Shown piece after piece: positions 7,860 to 14,808 of a stretch of DNA of 64,000 nt (position 1 is the stretch's first letter; each line of letters begins with the position of its first letter). The position numbers were made by a program, and so were the translations under genes. The notes below the pieces were generated by a model. The model made no database searches. It had not been told where the DNA came from and was given only the letters and a program-made list of their open reading frames with translations. Origin of the DNA: DATJLY01 sp035604615 (GTDB lineage: Bacteria; Pseudomonadota; Alphaproteobacteria; ATCC43930; CGMCC-115725); assembly GCA_035604615.1 (NCBI GenBank), contig DATNID010000029.1, positions 1 to 64,000 of the forward strand, read 5' to 3'.

Positions 7860-9794
7860 CTAGCGCGCTTCGACCACGGTATCGAGCAGCGCGGGCTCGC
7901 CGCGCTTCACCACCGCGATCGCGCGCTTCAGGGCCGGGGCGAGGTCGTTGGGATCGGTGATCGGACCCTCGGCATAGACCCCGAACCCCTTGGCGACCGT
8001 GGCGTAGTCGATATTGGGGTCGCGCAAGGTGGTGCCGATATGCGCGTTCTCGATGCCGCGCGAGTGCCGGTCGGCCATCGCCTGCACGTACATCAGCTCC
8101 TGATGGTAGGCGCGGTTGTTGTGCATGATGTAGAGGAGCGGGATGCGGTGATGCGCCGCCGTCCACAGTGTCCCGGGCGCAAACATGAAGTCGCCGTCGC
8201 CCTGGAAGGTGAGGCTGAGGCGCCCCTCGCTCCTGTTGGCAAGCGCGCCGCCCAGCGAGCCCGGCCCGTTGTAGCCGACGCCGGCGCCGCCCGAGCCGCC
8301 GTTCCAGCGCGACTTCTTGTCGAAGGTCCAGAGGCGCCGCGGCCAGTTGAGGTTGATGCCGTTGCCGACGAGCGACCAGTCCTCGCCGCGGATCTGGTCC
8401 CACACCTCGGCGCAGAGCCGGCCCAGGGTGATTGGACTCGCGTCCCAGCCGATGGTGGCCTCCTCGCGCGCCTGCTCGACCAGCGCGCGATGGGCGTCGC
8501 CGAGCTTCTTGCCGCGCGCCTCCAGGGCCGCCTTGCGATCGGCCGGGAGCAACCGCTTCACCGCCTCGACGAGATAGGGCAGCGTCGTTTCGCCGTCGCC
8601 CGCGACGAACAGGTCGACCGCCTGGAAGCGCTGGAAATCCTGGTAGTTGGCCTTGGCGAAAAAGTCATGGGCGCCGATGCTGACGGTCTTGACGCCCGGC
8701 TTGGTGATGGAGCGCGCGCTGCGCACGATGCGGTCGGTGAAGACGTTGAGCGCGCCCCAGAAATCGTTGAGCTCGATGCCGACGATCACGTCCGCCTGAG
8801 CCACCACGGCGCGCGCGCGCATGCTCTGGTTGAGCGGGTGGCGCGAGGGGAAGTTGGTGCGGCCCCATTGGTCGATGACGGCGCATTGCAGCGCCTCGGC
8901 CAGCTCGACGAGCTTGGCCATGCCGGCGTCGCTCCGCGTCATGCGGTCGACCACGATCACCGGCGCCTCGGCATTGACCAGCAGCTTGGCGGTGTCCTCG
9001 ACCGCGCCCATGTCGCCTTGCGGCAGCGCGATCTTGCCGAGCTTGGGAATGCGCAGCGCCTCGGCGTCGGGGATGGGATTTTCCTGGAGCTCGGCGTCCA
9101 ACGAGATCAGCACCGGCGCCATCGGCGGCGTCACCGCGAATTTGTAGGCGCGCACGGCCGATTCGGCGAAATGCTGCAGCGAGGCGGGCTGGTCGTCCCA
9201 TTTGACGAAATCGCGCACCAGCGCGGCGGGGTCGATCGCCGCATGGTACCACTCGGCACCGGGCCCGCGCTTGTCGGCCTCGACGATGTTGCCGATCAAG
9301 ACATAGACCGGCACCCGGTCGCACCACGCGTTGTAGAGCGCCATCGCGGCGTGTTGCAGCCCAACGACGCCGTGCGCCATCACCGCCATCGGCTTGCCGC
9401 GCATCTTGGCGTAGCCCTGCGCCATGTGGACGGCGATCTCCTCGTGGGTGCAGGTGAGGATTTCCGGCGCCTTGTTGTTGCCGTGGTTGATCATCGCTTC
9501 CTGAATGCCGCGGAAGCTCGAGGCCGGGTTGATGGCGCAATATTCGAGGTCGAGCGTCTTCAGCACGTCGACCATGAAGTCGCCGCCGCTGGTGGTTTGG
9601 TTCACCGGGTTGGCGCGCGGCGGCAGGGTCTCGACGACGAGATTGGGGAGCGGCACCGATTTGGGCGGCATTCCGACGGGCGGCGCGGCTTCCGCCTTGC
9701 CCGCGAGCGGCGGGGTCAGCGCGGCGGCACCGGCGAGCGTCGCTCCCTTGAGGAAATTGCGGCGGCGGACGTCGGGCTCGCGACGCTTCGGCAT
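7860..9794 (-). CDS. Tat-exported thiamine-diphosphate-dependent enzyme (acetolactate synthase/oxidase fold)
   Basis: The product has 644 residues with three domains of the pyruvate-oxidase/acetolactate-synthase superfamily. The N-terminus carries a twin-arginine signal (RRRNFLKG, residues 10-17) followed by an Ala-rich segment to about residue 36. The pyrimidine domain has the Glu used for cofactor activation (CTHEEIA, E118/E119). The pyrophosphate motif is GDG at 532-534 with HNN at 558-560. Most relatives are cytoplasmic, so export of a folded, cofactor-loaded enzyme is notable. The adjacent cytochrome c suggests oxidation of a 2-keto acid or aldehyde coupled to the respiratory chain. The substrate is unknown. 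Confidence 0.85.
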   Translation of the reverse strand: MPKRREPDVRRRNFLKGATLAGAAALTPPLAGKAEAAPPVGMPPKSVPLPNLVVETLPPRANPVNQTTSGGDFMVDVLKTLDLEYCAINPASSFRGIQEAMINHGNNKAPEILTCTHEEIAVHMAQGYAKMRGKPMAVMAHGVVGLQHAAMALYNAWCDRVPVYVLIGNIVEADKRGPGAEWYHAAIDPAALVRDFVKWDDQPASLQHFAESAVRAYKFAVTPPMAPVLISLDAELQENPIPDAEALRIPKLGKIALPQGDMGAVEDTAKLLVNAEAPVIVVDRMTRSDAGMAKLVELAEALQCAVIDQWGRTNFPSRHPLNQSMRARAVVAQADVIVGIELNDFWGALNVFTDRIVRSARSITKPGVKTVSIGAHDFFAKANYQDFQRFQAVDLFVAGDGETTLPYLVEAVKRLLPADRKAALEARGKKLGDAHRALVEQAREEATIGWDASPITLGRLCAEVWDQIRGEDWSLVGNGINLNWPRRLWTFDKKSRWNGGSGGAGVGYNGPGSLGGALANRSEGRLSLTFQGDGDFMFAPGTLWTAAHHRIPLLYIMHNNRAYHQELMYVQAMADRHSRGIENAHIGTTLRDPNIDYATVAKGFGVYAEGPITDPNDLAPALKRAIAVVKRGEPALLDTVVEAR

Positions 9795-9903
9795 GATCCC
9801 CTCCCCTTGGCGGGGATCGTCCAGGCGCCGACCCCCGACGCGACTCTCCCATTTCGGGCAGCGCGACGCAATCGCGTGCGCGCGCTGCGACGGCGCGGCA
9901 GGC

Positions 9904-10077
9904 TCAGCGGATCAGGCGCTCGGCCTCTTCGCGCTGGGCGAGGATTTCCAGTTCCATCGCCGCGGTTTCGTATTGCTCGGCTTGGCGCCGGAGGGTCTGC
10001 CGGACCTGCTCGGTCGTGGCCTGCTCGGCCAGGCGCTGCAGACGGCTCGCCTCATTGTGATACCAGACGCTTCCCAT
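9904..10077 (-). CDS. Small charged helical protein, 57 residues
   Basis: The reading frame MGSVWYHNEASRLQRLAE... to ...REEAERLIR has 57 residues, is rich in Glu, Gln, Arg and Ala, and should be one or two amphipathic helices or a coiled coil. Codon third positions are G/C-rich as in neighbouring genes, and an AAAGAG sits 5 bases upstream of the ATG. It is upstream of, and on the same strand as, the Tat enzyme operon, 109 bases away. No function is known to me. Confidence 0.6.
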   Translation of the reverse strand: MGSVWYHNEASRLQRLAEQATTEQVRQTLRRQAEQYETAAMELEILAQREEAERLIR

Positions 10078-10149
10078 TTGTTGCTCTTTTAAGTTATTGG
10101 CTTAGCACGACATTAAGGCAGTCCGGCCAAACCCTCAATGCGCGTCTGC

Positions 10150-10174
10150 CTGCTATGCCTGGCGATCATAGCAG
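10150..10174. promoter_or_regulatory. Inverted repeat, candidate operator
   Basis: CTGCTATG (10150-10157) and CATAGCAG (10167-10174) are perfect 8-base arms separated by 9 bases. They lie in the 200-base gap between the divergent small helical protein gene and the class II aldolase gene, about 105 bases before the aldolase start. Arm size and spacing fit a dimeric regulator site. No regulator gene is adjacent. Confidence 0.35.
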
Positions 10175-10277
10175 CAAGTGCGGCATCGAGTAATCCCTCT
10201 CGCGTGCCCTTGTTCGTGGTGTGGCGCGGGCCCCGCCGATGCGGCATCCTGCGCCCCTCCCGCAGGAGCCCGCCCCC

Positions 10278-10994
10278 ATGAGCACCCTCGCTTCGGCCTC
10301 GGCCGCCCTGGTCGACGACCTGGTCACCGGCAACCGCATCCTGTTCCACGAGAAGGTGGTCGACGCGTTCGGCCATATCAGCGTGCGCCACGACAAGGAC
10401 CCGACCCGGTTCCTGATGTCGCGCCACCGCGCGCCGGGCCTGGTTTCGGCCGCCGACATCGTGGTCCATGATTTCGACGGCAACCCGGTCGAGCGCAGCG
10501 ACGCGCGGCTTTATGGCGAGCGCTTCATCCACGGCGAGATTTATCGCGCGCGGCCCGAGGTGGTGGCGGTGGTGCATTGCCACGCGCCGGCGCTCATACC
10601 GTTCGGCGCGACGCGCTCGACCTTGAAGCCGCTCTATCACATGAGCGGGTTCCTGGGGCGCGGCGTGCCGATCTTCGAGATCCGCGACACCGCCGGCATG
10701 ACCGACATGCTGATCCGCAATTCGGCGCTCGGCGTGGCGCTCGCGAGAACGCTCGGCGAGAAGCCGATGGTGCTGATGCGCGGCCACGGCGCGACCATGG
10801 TCGGGACCTCGATCGCGCAGGTGGTCTATCGCTCGATCTACGCGGCGCTCAACGCGGCGCTGCAGATGGAGGCGCTGCGCCTGGGCGAGCCCATCTTCCT
10901 CGAGCGCGAAGAGGCGCAGAAGGCCGAGGCCACCAACGACGGCGCCCTCGACCGCGCCTGGGCCTTGTGGAAGCAGGAGGCGATGGGGGCGTAG
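10278..10994 (+). CDS. Class II aldolase/adducin-family protein
   Basis: The product has 238 residues. Metal-site histidines are in VVHCHAP and MRGHGA, and the catalytic-type Glu/His region is GERFIHGEIYRARPE, as in L-fuculose-phosphate aldolase relatives and in hydroxymethylglutarate-type decarboxylase/aldolases. ATG 10278 follows an AGGAG at about 10264. The last 142 bases (10853-10994) are present again at 12184-12325, flanking an inserted gene, and the two copies encode the same 46 residues. This copy therefore keeps a complete protein. A paralogue lies at 48250-49059. The substrate cannot be told. Confidence 0.85.
   Translation: MSTLASASAALVDDLVTGNRILFHEKVVDAFGHISVRHDKDPTRFLMSRHRAPGLVSAADIVVHDFDGNPVERSDARLYGERFIHGEIYRARPEVVAVVHCHAPALIPFGATRSTLKPLYHMSGFLGRGVPIFEIRDTAGMTDMLIRNSALGVALARTLGEKPMVLMRGHGATMVGTSIAQVVYRSIYAALNAALQMEALRLGEPIFLEREEAQKAEATNDGALDRAWALWKQEAMGA
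10853..10994 (+). repeat. Direct repeat, left copy (3' end of aldolase gene)
   Basis: This 142-base copy aligns without gaps to 12184-12325. The first 111 bases are identical. Differences are at 10964, 10965, 10988, 10991, 10993 and 10994. All coding differences are synonymous, and the stop is TAG here against TGA in the right copy. This is the intact end of the functional aldolase gene. Confidence 0.95.
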
Positions 10995-12183
10995 AGTAAT
11001 TGGCCCCGCAGTCCTCAGTTGAGGCATATGCTAGAGAAAATGGGATGTGCTCGAGGCAGACATGAACTATTGGCTAGACCTCTTCACGCCATTTACCTGG
11101 ACTCGGTTCACAGAGCATGGCGCAGATATCACGGGATTTCGGCCGCGGCATAGGAAAACTGCTTTCGGCAGAATAAAACCGGGTGACAGGTTCCTCTGCT
11201 ATCTCGTTAGGCTTCAGCGCTGGAGCGGCGTGCTAGAGATTTCCGGCACCGCATTTGAAGATTCGGCGCCAATCTTTGCTGAAGGCGATGATCCGTTCCC
11301 AATACGGTTCGTGGTTACGCCAATTGTAACGTTCGATTTTGAGCATTCGGTTCCCATCGAGGTCCCAGATTTATGGGCCAAATTATCATTCACCAAAGGC
11401 CTCATCGCTGGTTCGGCGGCTTGGGCGCAAGCGCAGCGCATGCGACAGTCACTTGTGCAAATCGCGGAACCGGACGGCGATCTCATTTGCCGGGTTCTTC
11501 AACAGCAGAGCGCTGCGCCAAAAGCCTATGAGCTGCATTCCGCGGATCGTCGGCACATTGCGCAAAGAACCGTGGTCAGGACTGAAACGGGGGAAGTGGA
11601 GGTTGAGGTCCCCGAACGCGAAGAGACCTCGGCGGAGCCAGTTCAGGGCGACCGTGAAGTTAGGGCATCAATTAAAATGCAGGCGAACGTGGTGCAGCTA
11701 GGGGCCATCCTCGGCTTTAACATTTGGGTCCCGCCGGGCGATCGAGCGCGAGTAAGCGATGCGCTACCGGCCCAATATCGCGACAAACTGGTTGCAAAAC
11801 TACCCCTGAATTACGACACAGCGACACTAAAGACGATCGAAAACATCGATGTAATCTGGCTTGATCGCCGTTCCATCGCGCATGCATTTGAGGTTGAGCA
11901 CACAACCGCGGTCTACAGTGGGCTCCTCCGGATGGCGGACCTACTCGCGCTCCAGCCGAGAATTCAAATATCGCTCCACATCGTGGCTCCGGTTTCCAGG
12001 CGCGATCAAGTTCGTCGCGAAATTGTAAGACCAGTATTTTCGGTTCTTGAAGGCGGGGCGATGGCGGAACGATGCTCATTCCTCTCGTACGATGTGGTCG
12101 ACGAAATTCTGCAGCAGCCAAATTTACGACACGCCCGCGAGACCATCCTCGAGGATTATGAGGAGTTCTTTGACGCCGCGTAG
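10995..12183 (+). mobile_element. Single-gene insertion between 142-base direct repeats
   Basis: This 1189-base segment separates the two copies of the aldolase 3' end. Its base composition is clearly lower in G+C than its surroundings: 33 of 60 bases at 11101-11160 are G or C, against about three quarters at 10381-10440. It contains one gene (EVE-nuclease-like) whose stop codon is the last three bases before the right repeat. No integrase or transposase is present. The structure is what integration at a gene 3' end produces, with the target end restored by the incoming copy. Confidence 0.75.
11062..12183 (+). CDS. EVE domain fused to a PD-(D/E)xK nuclease-like domain; candidate modified-DNA restriction protein
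   Basis: The product has 373 residues. Residues 1-150 are an EVE (PUA-like) domain: MNYWLDLFTP, GFRPRHR, IKPGDRFLCYL and RWSGVLEI are typical. After an acidic, presumably flexible linker (about 170-200) comes a C-terminal domain with DVIWLD (263-268) and AFEVEHTTAVYSG (E277, E279), matching the D...ExE core of restriction-endonuclease-like folds. EVE domains read modified cytosines, so a type IV-like restriction role is likely but inferred. ATG 11062 gives the usual EVE N-terminus; GTG 11047 would add 5 residues. Codon use and G+C differ from neighbours, consistent with transfer. Confidence 0.8.
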   Translation: MNYWLDLFTPFTWTRFTEHGADITGFRPRHRKTAFGRIKPGDRFLCYLVRLQRWSGVLEISGTAFEDSAPIFAEGDDPFPIRFVVTPIVTFDFEHSVPIEVPDLWAKLSFTKGLIAGSAAWAQAQRMRQSLVQIAEPDGDLICRVLQQQSAAPKAYELHSADRRHIAQRTVVRTETGEVEVEVPEREETSAEPVQGDREVRASIKMQANVVQLGAILGFNIWVPPGDRARVSDALPAQYRDKLVAKLPLNYDTATLKTIENIDVIWLDRRSIAHAFEVEHTTAVYSGLLRMADLLALQPRIQISLHIVAPVSRRDQVRREIVRPVFSVLEGGAMAERCSFLSYDVVDEILQQPNLRHARETILEDYEEFFDAA

Positions 12184-12325
12184 CGCGGCGCTGCAGATGG
12201 AGGCGCTGCGCCTGGGCGAGCCCATCTTCCTCGAGCGCGAAGAGGCGCAGAAGGCCGAGGCCACCAACGACGGCGCCCTCGACCGCGCCTGGGCGCTGTG
12301 GAAGCAGGAGGCGATGGGCGCTTGA
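12184..12325 (+). repeat. Direct repeat, right copy (orphan aldolase 3' end)
   Basis: This is the second copy of the aldolase 3' end (136 of 142 bases identical to 10853-10994). It starts directly after the stop of the inserted gene, has no upstream aldolase sequence and no start, and so is a coding relic. Its TGA stop lies immediately before the end of the convergent MaoC-like gene, which is probably the original chromosomal neighbour. Confidence 0.95.
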
Positions 12326-12775
12326 TCAGCGCGGCGCGCGGCAGGGGACCATCAGGTTCGCGGTGAACACCTGCACCGGCTGGTCGTGCTGGTTGTAGGT
12401 GGTGGTCCTCACCTTGACGACGCCGAGGCCCGGCCGCGACTTGGACAGGCGCAGCGCCAGCACCTCGCTCTCGACGTGAAGCTCGTCGCCGGGGCGGACC
12501 GGGCGCGGCCACAGGATTTCCTCGCCGCCGCCGCCGATGATGCCGCCCGCCGGCTTGAATTCGCCCTCGACCAGAAGCCGCATGGTCATCGCCGCGGTGT
12601 GCCAGCCGCTGGCGGCGAGGCCGCCGAACATGGTGGCTTTCGCCGCTTCGTCGTCGAGATGAAACGGCTGGGGATCGTATTTCGCGGCGAATTCCTTGAT
12701 CTCCGCCAGCTCGACCCGCTTGCGGCCGGAGCCGAATTTCTCCCCGACCGCGAAATCCTCGAAATAGTGGATCAC
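12326..12775 (-). CDS. MaoC-like (R)-specific enoyl-CoA hydratase/dehydratase
   Basis: The 149-residue product is a hot-dog fold protein. YDPQPFHLDDEAA holds the catalytic Asp and His of MaoC-type hydratases, and FGGLAASGWHTAA is the typical following helix. The GTG start at 12775 overlaps the stop of the MATE gene upstream as GTGA, so translation is probably coupled. Family members hydrate enoyl-CoA or convert mesaconyl-type CoA esters. The exact substrate is unknown. Confidence 0.85.
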   Translation of the reverse strand: MIHYFEDFAVGEKFGSGRKRVELAEIKEFAAKYDPQPFHLDDEAAKATMFGGLAASGWHTAAMTMRLLVEGEFKPAGGIIGGGGEEILWPRPVRPGDELHVESEVLALRLSKSRPGLGVVKVRTTTYNQHDQPVQVFTANLMVPCRAPR

Positions 12776-14184
12776 GCCTTGCGCCCTTCCTTGAACCAGG
12801 CGCCGCCGGCGACCGACAGCGCGTTGACCAGACCGAACGCCACCAGCGCCGCGCCCAGCGCCATGAACACCGCGGAGAGATCGCCGCTGAGGCGCAGCGC
12901 CAGCCAGCCGGCGCTCGCCGCGATCACCAGCCGCGTCACGCCCGCGACCAGCGGCCACAGCAGCCGGCCCGCGCCCTGCGAGGCGAAATAGAGCGCCATG
13001 CCGAGGCCGAACAGGCCGTAGAACGGCCCGACCCAGTGCAGATAGCGCGTGCCGGAATCGATCAGCGCGGGATCGTCGCCGAAGAGGGACAGCCACGCGT
13101 GGGGAAAGAGCGCGGCGGTAAGGCCGATCGTCTCGCACAGTCCGGCGGCGACGGCGGCGCCGATCCAGGCGGCGCGCAGCGCGCGCTCGCGCCGACCCGC
13201 GCCGATGTTGGTGCCGACCAGCGCCACCAGCGGCCCGCCCAATCCGAAGCACAGCGGCACCAGCAGGTATTCCAGGCGCGAGCCGACGCCGTATCCGGCG
13301 ATCGCGGCCGGCCCGAACGCGCCCACCAGAGATGTGGCGATGGCGATCGTCGTATTGGTGGTGATGGTCACCAGCGCCGCGACCAGGCCGACGCGCAGAA
13401 TGTCGCGGAACAACGGCCAGCGCAGTGCGATGCCGCGGAGCGACAAGCGCACCACGCCGCTTCCCGACATGAGGTATGCCAGGAACAGCGCGCTGCCGGC
13501 GCCGTAATACGCGACCACCGCGACGCCGCCGCCCATCACGCCGAGGCGCGGAAACGGCCCCAGCCCGAAGATCAGGCACGGCGATAGCGGCACCAGCAGA
13601 ACAACACCGGCGCAGGTGACGAACGCCGGCATCAGCATGTTGCCGGTGCCGCGGATCACGGCGGCAAGCGAATTGAACAGCCACAAGAGCACCATGCCGG
13701 CGAACACCACGTTGGAATAGGCCAACGCCGCATCGAGCGACGCGCCGGTCCCGCCCATGGCGGCGTAAAGCGGCCGCCCGAAGAGCAGGACCAGCCCGCT
13801 GAAGCCCAGGCCGAAGATCACCGCGATCACCACGGCATGAAGCACCAGGGCGTTGGCGTCGTCGCGCCGCCCGGCGCCGAGCGTGCGCGCCACCGCCGAC
13901 GAGATGCCGCCGCCCATGGCACCGGCCGACATCATCTGCATCAGCATCAGCGCCGGGAACACCAGGGTCACGCCGGCCAGCGCCGCGGTGCCGAGCCGTC
14001 CCACAAAATAGGCCTCGATCAGCCCAACCGCGGACTGGAACAGCATGACCAGCACATTGGGCGCGGCGAGGCGCCACAAGGTCCGCACGATCGGCGCCTC
14101 GAGCAATGCCACCGTGCGCAAGTCCCGCGCGGCTTCGGCTGCACGTGGGGCGGCAAGCGGGGCGGTTGGGGCGCGAGCCAGCAC
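12772..14184 (-). CDS. MATE-family multidrug efflux transporter
   Basis: The product has 470 residues and about 12 membrane segments in two homologous halves, with MATE landmarks such as GLIEAYFVGRLGTAALAG and GTNIGAGRRERA. It would export organic cations or drugs using Na+ or H+. GTG 14184 is chosen because AGGGAGG lies 6-7 bases upstream and the start precedes a plausible cytoplasmic tail; the longer frame to 14331 runs through the divergent MarR gene. It is divergent from marR, the usual arrangement for a repressor and its pump. Confidence 0.87.
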   Translation of the reverse strand: MLARAPTAPLAAPRAAEAARDLRTVALLEAPIVRTLWRLAAPNVLVMLFQSAVGLIEAYFVGRLGTAALAGVTLVFPALMLMQMMSAGAMGGGISSAVARTLGAGRRDDANALVLHAVVIAVIFGLGFSGLVLLFGRPLYAAMGGTGASLDAALAYSNVVFAGMVLLWLFNSLAAVIRGTGNMLMPAFVTCAGVVLLVPLSPCLIFGLGPFPRLGVMGGGVAVVAYYGAGSALFLAYLMSGSGVVRLSLRGIALRWPLFRDILRVGLVAALVTITTNTTIAIATSLVGAFGPAAIAGYGVGSRLEYLLVPLCFGLGGPLVALVGTNIGAGRRERALRAAWIGAAVAAGLCETIGLTAALFPHAWLSLFGDDPALIDSGTRYLHWVGPFYGLFGLGMALYFASQGAGRLLWPLVAGVTRLVIAASAGWLALRLSGDLSAVFMALGAALVAFGLVNALSVAGGAWFKEGRKA

Positions 14185-14196
14185 GAAAAGCCTCCC

Positions 14197-14226
14197 TTGA
14201 CGTAAAAGCGTATATGCGCATAATAT
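14197..14226 (+). promoter_or_regulatory. Sigma70-like promoter for the MarR gene
   Basis: TTGACG (14197-14202) and TAATAT (14221-14226) are separated by 18 bases and lie 37 bases before the MarR ATG. Close match to the consensus hexamers makes this the clearest promoter in the window. The spacer and -10 are covered by the palindrome at 14208-14230. Confidence 0.6.
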
Positions 14227-14230
14227 ACGC
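14208..14230. promoter_or_regulatory. Palindromic operator for the MarR-type repressor
   Basis: GCGTATAT (14208-14215) and ATATACGC (14223-14230) are perfect 8-base arms with a 7-base centre. The site overlaps the predicted marR promoter and lies between marR and the MATE gene. Its size suits a winged-helix dimer, so autoregulation with control of the pump is likely. Confidence 0.6.
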
Positions 14231-14262
14231 GTAGCTACACCTTTACCACTAGGGATTTTGCG

Positions 14263-14706
14263 ATGCCTGCCCTGCGAAATTCCCAGCCGCGCGACTGCAA
14301 TTGCCTGGTAGTGCGCCAGGCGGCGCGCCATGTGACACAGCTCTATGACCGCTTCATCGCGCCCTACGGGCTCAAGACCAGCCAGTTCAGCATCCTCGCC
14401 CGGCTGGGGCGCGAGGGCGGGATGACCATCAATGCGCTCGCAGCGGCGCTGGTGATGGACCGCACTACTTTGGGGCGCAACATCCGGCCGTTGCAGCGCG
14501 ACGGCCTGGTGACCATGGCGGTGTCGCCGGCGGACCGGCGCAGCCGCGTGCTGCGCGTGACGGACAAGGGCGCCAGGCTGGTGATGAAGGCGGCCGTGGG
14601 CTGGGCCGAAGCGCAGGCAGCGTTCGAGCGCGGCGTCGGCACGGCGCGCGCCGCGGAATTCAGATCGCTGCTTCGATCAGTGGTGGAGATCGGGTTCCCG
14701 GCCTGA
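14263..14706 (+). CDS. MarR-family transcriptional regulator
   Basis: The product has 147 residues with the MarR winged helix: LKTSQFSILARLG, then TINALAAALVMDRTTLGRNI (recognition helix), then the wing around SPADRRSRVLRVT. N-terminal Cys13 and nearby residues could sense oxidation, but that is speculation. It is divergent from the MATE pump, with a palindrome between them. It likely represses both genes until a ligand binds. Confidence 0.87.
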   Translation: MPALRNSQPRDCNCLVVRQAARHVTQLYDRFIAPYGLKTSQFSILARLGREGGMTINALAAALVMDRTTLGRNIRPLQRDGLVTMAVSPADRRSRVLRVTDKGARLVMKAAVGWAEAQAAFERGVGTARAAEFRSLLRSVVEIGFPA

Positions 14707-14808
14707 CCGGCTTGGACGCGCTTTTTTGACTTGCGCCGAAGAGCCGATCCGCGATCTTCTTGCCGCCAAAGAACCAAGAACGACAAGCGCGAGGGAGGAT
14801 CGGCGGCC

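Noticed and set aside
9795..10277. Riboswitch for thiamine diphosphate before the Tat enzyme
   Set aside because: The 109-base gap before the gene lacks the conserved thi-box core (CTGAGA and related blocks); nothing supports it.
10995..12183. Classical insertion sequence or prophage fragment
   Set aside because: No transposase or integrase is coded, no terminal inverted repeats, and the flanking direct repeats are 142 bases of host gene, far longer than a target-site duplication.
12047..12325. A frame joining the end of the EVE gene to the right aldolase copy
   Set aside because: It overlaps the real EVE frame in another phase and uses only the relic repeat for its C-terminus; no start signal.
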